Assembly (NCBI GenBank): GCA_016200765.1 | Contig: JACQEC010000041.1 | Location: 1 to 14,634, forward strand | Length of the DNA: 14,634 nucleotides | DNA from: Chloroflexota bacterium | GTDB lineage: Bacteria > Chloroflexota > Anaerolineae > JACRMK01 | Reading direction: 5' to 3' | Shown: positions 14,372 through 14,634 of the stretch, piece after piece | Layout of the letters: the number at the start of each line of letters is the position of its first letter | How positions within the stretch are numbered: the stretch's first letter is position 1 | The notes under the pieces: model-generated | What the model was told of the DNA's origin: nothing | Database searches by the model: none | Seen by the model: the letters and a program-made list of their open reading frames with translations, nothing else | Position numbers and translations under genes: made by a program

Positions 14372-14634
14372 TCAATACGCAACCAGTTCGGCAATTGAGG
14401 GGATGATCACGTCGGCATGGGGGTGGAGGAGCGTGGCAGGGGTTACGCCGGATAGCACGCCGACGAGAAGGCCCGCGCCCGCGGCGCGCCCCATCTGCAT
14501 GTCGGCCACCGTGTCGCCGACGACCGCGGCGTCCGCCGGGCTGATACGGAGCAGGCCACAGAGGTGCAGAACCATGTCGGGGCGCGGCTTGCTCGGAACA
14601 TGCTCGTCGGCGGCGATGACGGCATCTACGCGGG
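14372..14634 (-). CDS. HAD-superfamily hydrolase, phosphoglycolate phosphatase-like (5' end cut by window edge)
   Basis: Only the last 87 or so residues are present, and the frame is open to the window edge. The HAD motif III lysine lies in HVPSKPRPDM, and motif IV reads AVVGDTVADMQMGRAAGAG (GDxxxD). GLLVGVLSGVTPATLL and the ending DVIIPSIAELVAY are typical of phosphoglycolate phosphatase and beta-phosphoglucomutase-like proteins. The nucleophile motif I and the cap domain lie beyond the window, so substrate cannot be judged. An internal ATG at 14575 is not a real start, because conserved sequence precedes it. It ends about 170 bp before the IclR gene on the same strand, but the promoter and palindrome between them suggest separate regulation. 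No clear terminator is seen in the gap. Confidence 0.85.
   Translation of the reverse strand, partial: RVDAVIAADEHVPSKPRPDMVLHLCGLLRISPADAAVVGDTVADMQMGRAAGAGLLVGVLSGVTPATLLHPHADVIIPSIAELVAY

Overview
The window is a GC-rich, tightly packed bacterial chromosome segment. It has ten complete or partial protein genes in good reading frame, two visibly damaged genes, and almost no spare DNA. The gene families (an XdhC/YqeB pair, a large GT-C-like membrane protein of a type common in Chloroflexota, an OpgC-like membrane acyltransferase, and a corrinoid methyl-transfer cluster under an IclR-type regulator) fit an environmental Chloroflexota (Anaerolineae-like) genome. That placement is inference from family recall, not from any marker gene.

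Left part (1-5005): a truncated pyruvate/branched-chain 2-oxoacid dehydrogenase E1 beta gene runs off the left edge on the minus strand. A 284-bp divergent spacer, with candidate promoters and a long hairpin, leads to cinA (+), whose C-terminal amidohydrolase motifs look degenerate. cinA converges on a minus-strand DAO-family FAD oxidoreductase. A 68-bp divergent spacer with overlapping -10 elements then leads to a plus-strand series: xdhC-like gene, yqeB-like gene (TTG start chosen from its Shine-Dalgarno site), and a 776-residue GT-C-like membrane protein joined by a TAATG stop/start overlap. XdhC and YqeB are maturation factors for molybdenum hydroxylases, but no hydroxylase lies in the window.

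Right part (7338-14202): one long minus-strand operon. In transcription order it holds an IclR-family regulator, a DUF3052-like protein, a B12-binding corrinoid protein, a RACo-like [2Fe-2S]/ASKHA reductive activator, a uroporphyrinogen-decarboxylase/MtaA-family methyltransferase, a homocysteine S-methyltransferase family protein, and an OpgC-like acyltransferase. Gaps are 30 bp or less and two junctions are 4-bp start/stop overlaps. Read together, these genes encode a corrinoid-dependent methyl-transfer module: a methyl group moves onto the cobalt of the corrinoid protein and on to an acceptor, probably homocysteine or a folate, and the activator repairs oxidised corrinoid. The methyl donor cannot be told from sequence. 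A near-perfect palindrome just downstream of a sigma70-like promoter is a likely IclR operator.

Two genes of this operon are damaged. The IclR gene carries an in-frame TAG exactly at the linker between its DNA-binding and effector domains. The MtaA-like gene has a frameshift with loss of about 60-70 codons and has Ser where the family has a zinc-ligand His. The operon may be decaying, or the assembly may be faulty there. At the right edge, a HAD-family phosphatase gene (minus strand) enters the window as its C-terminal part only.
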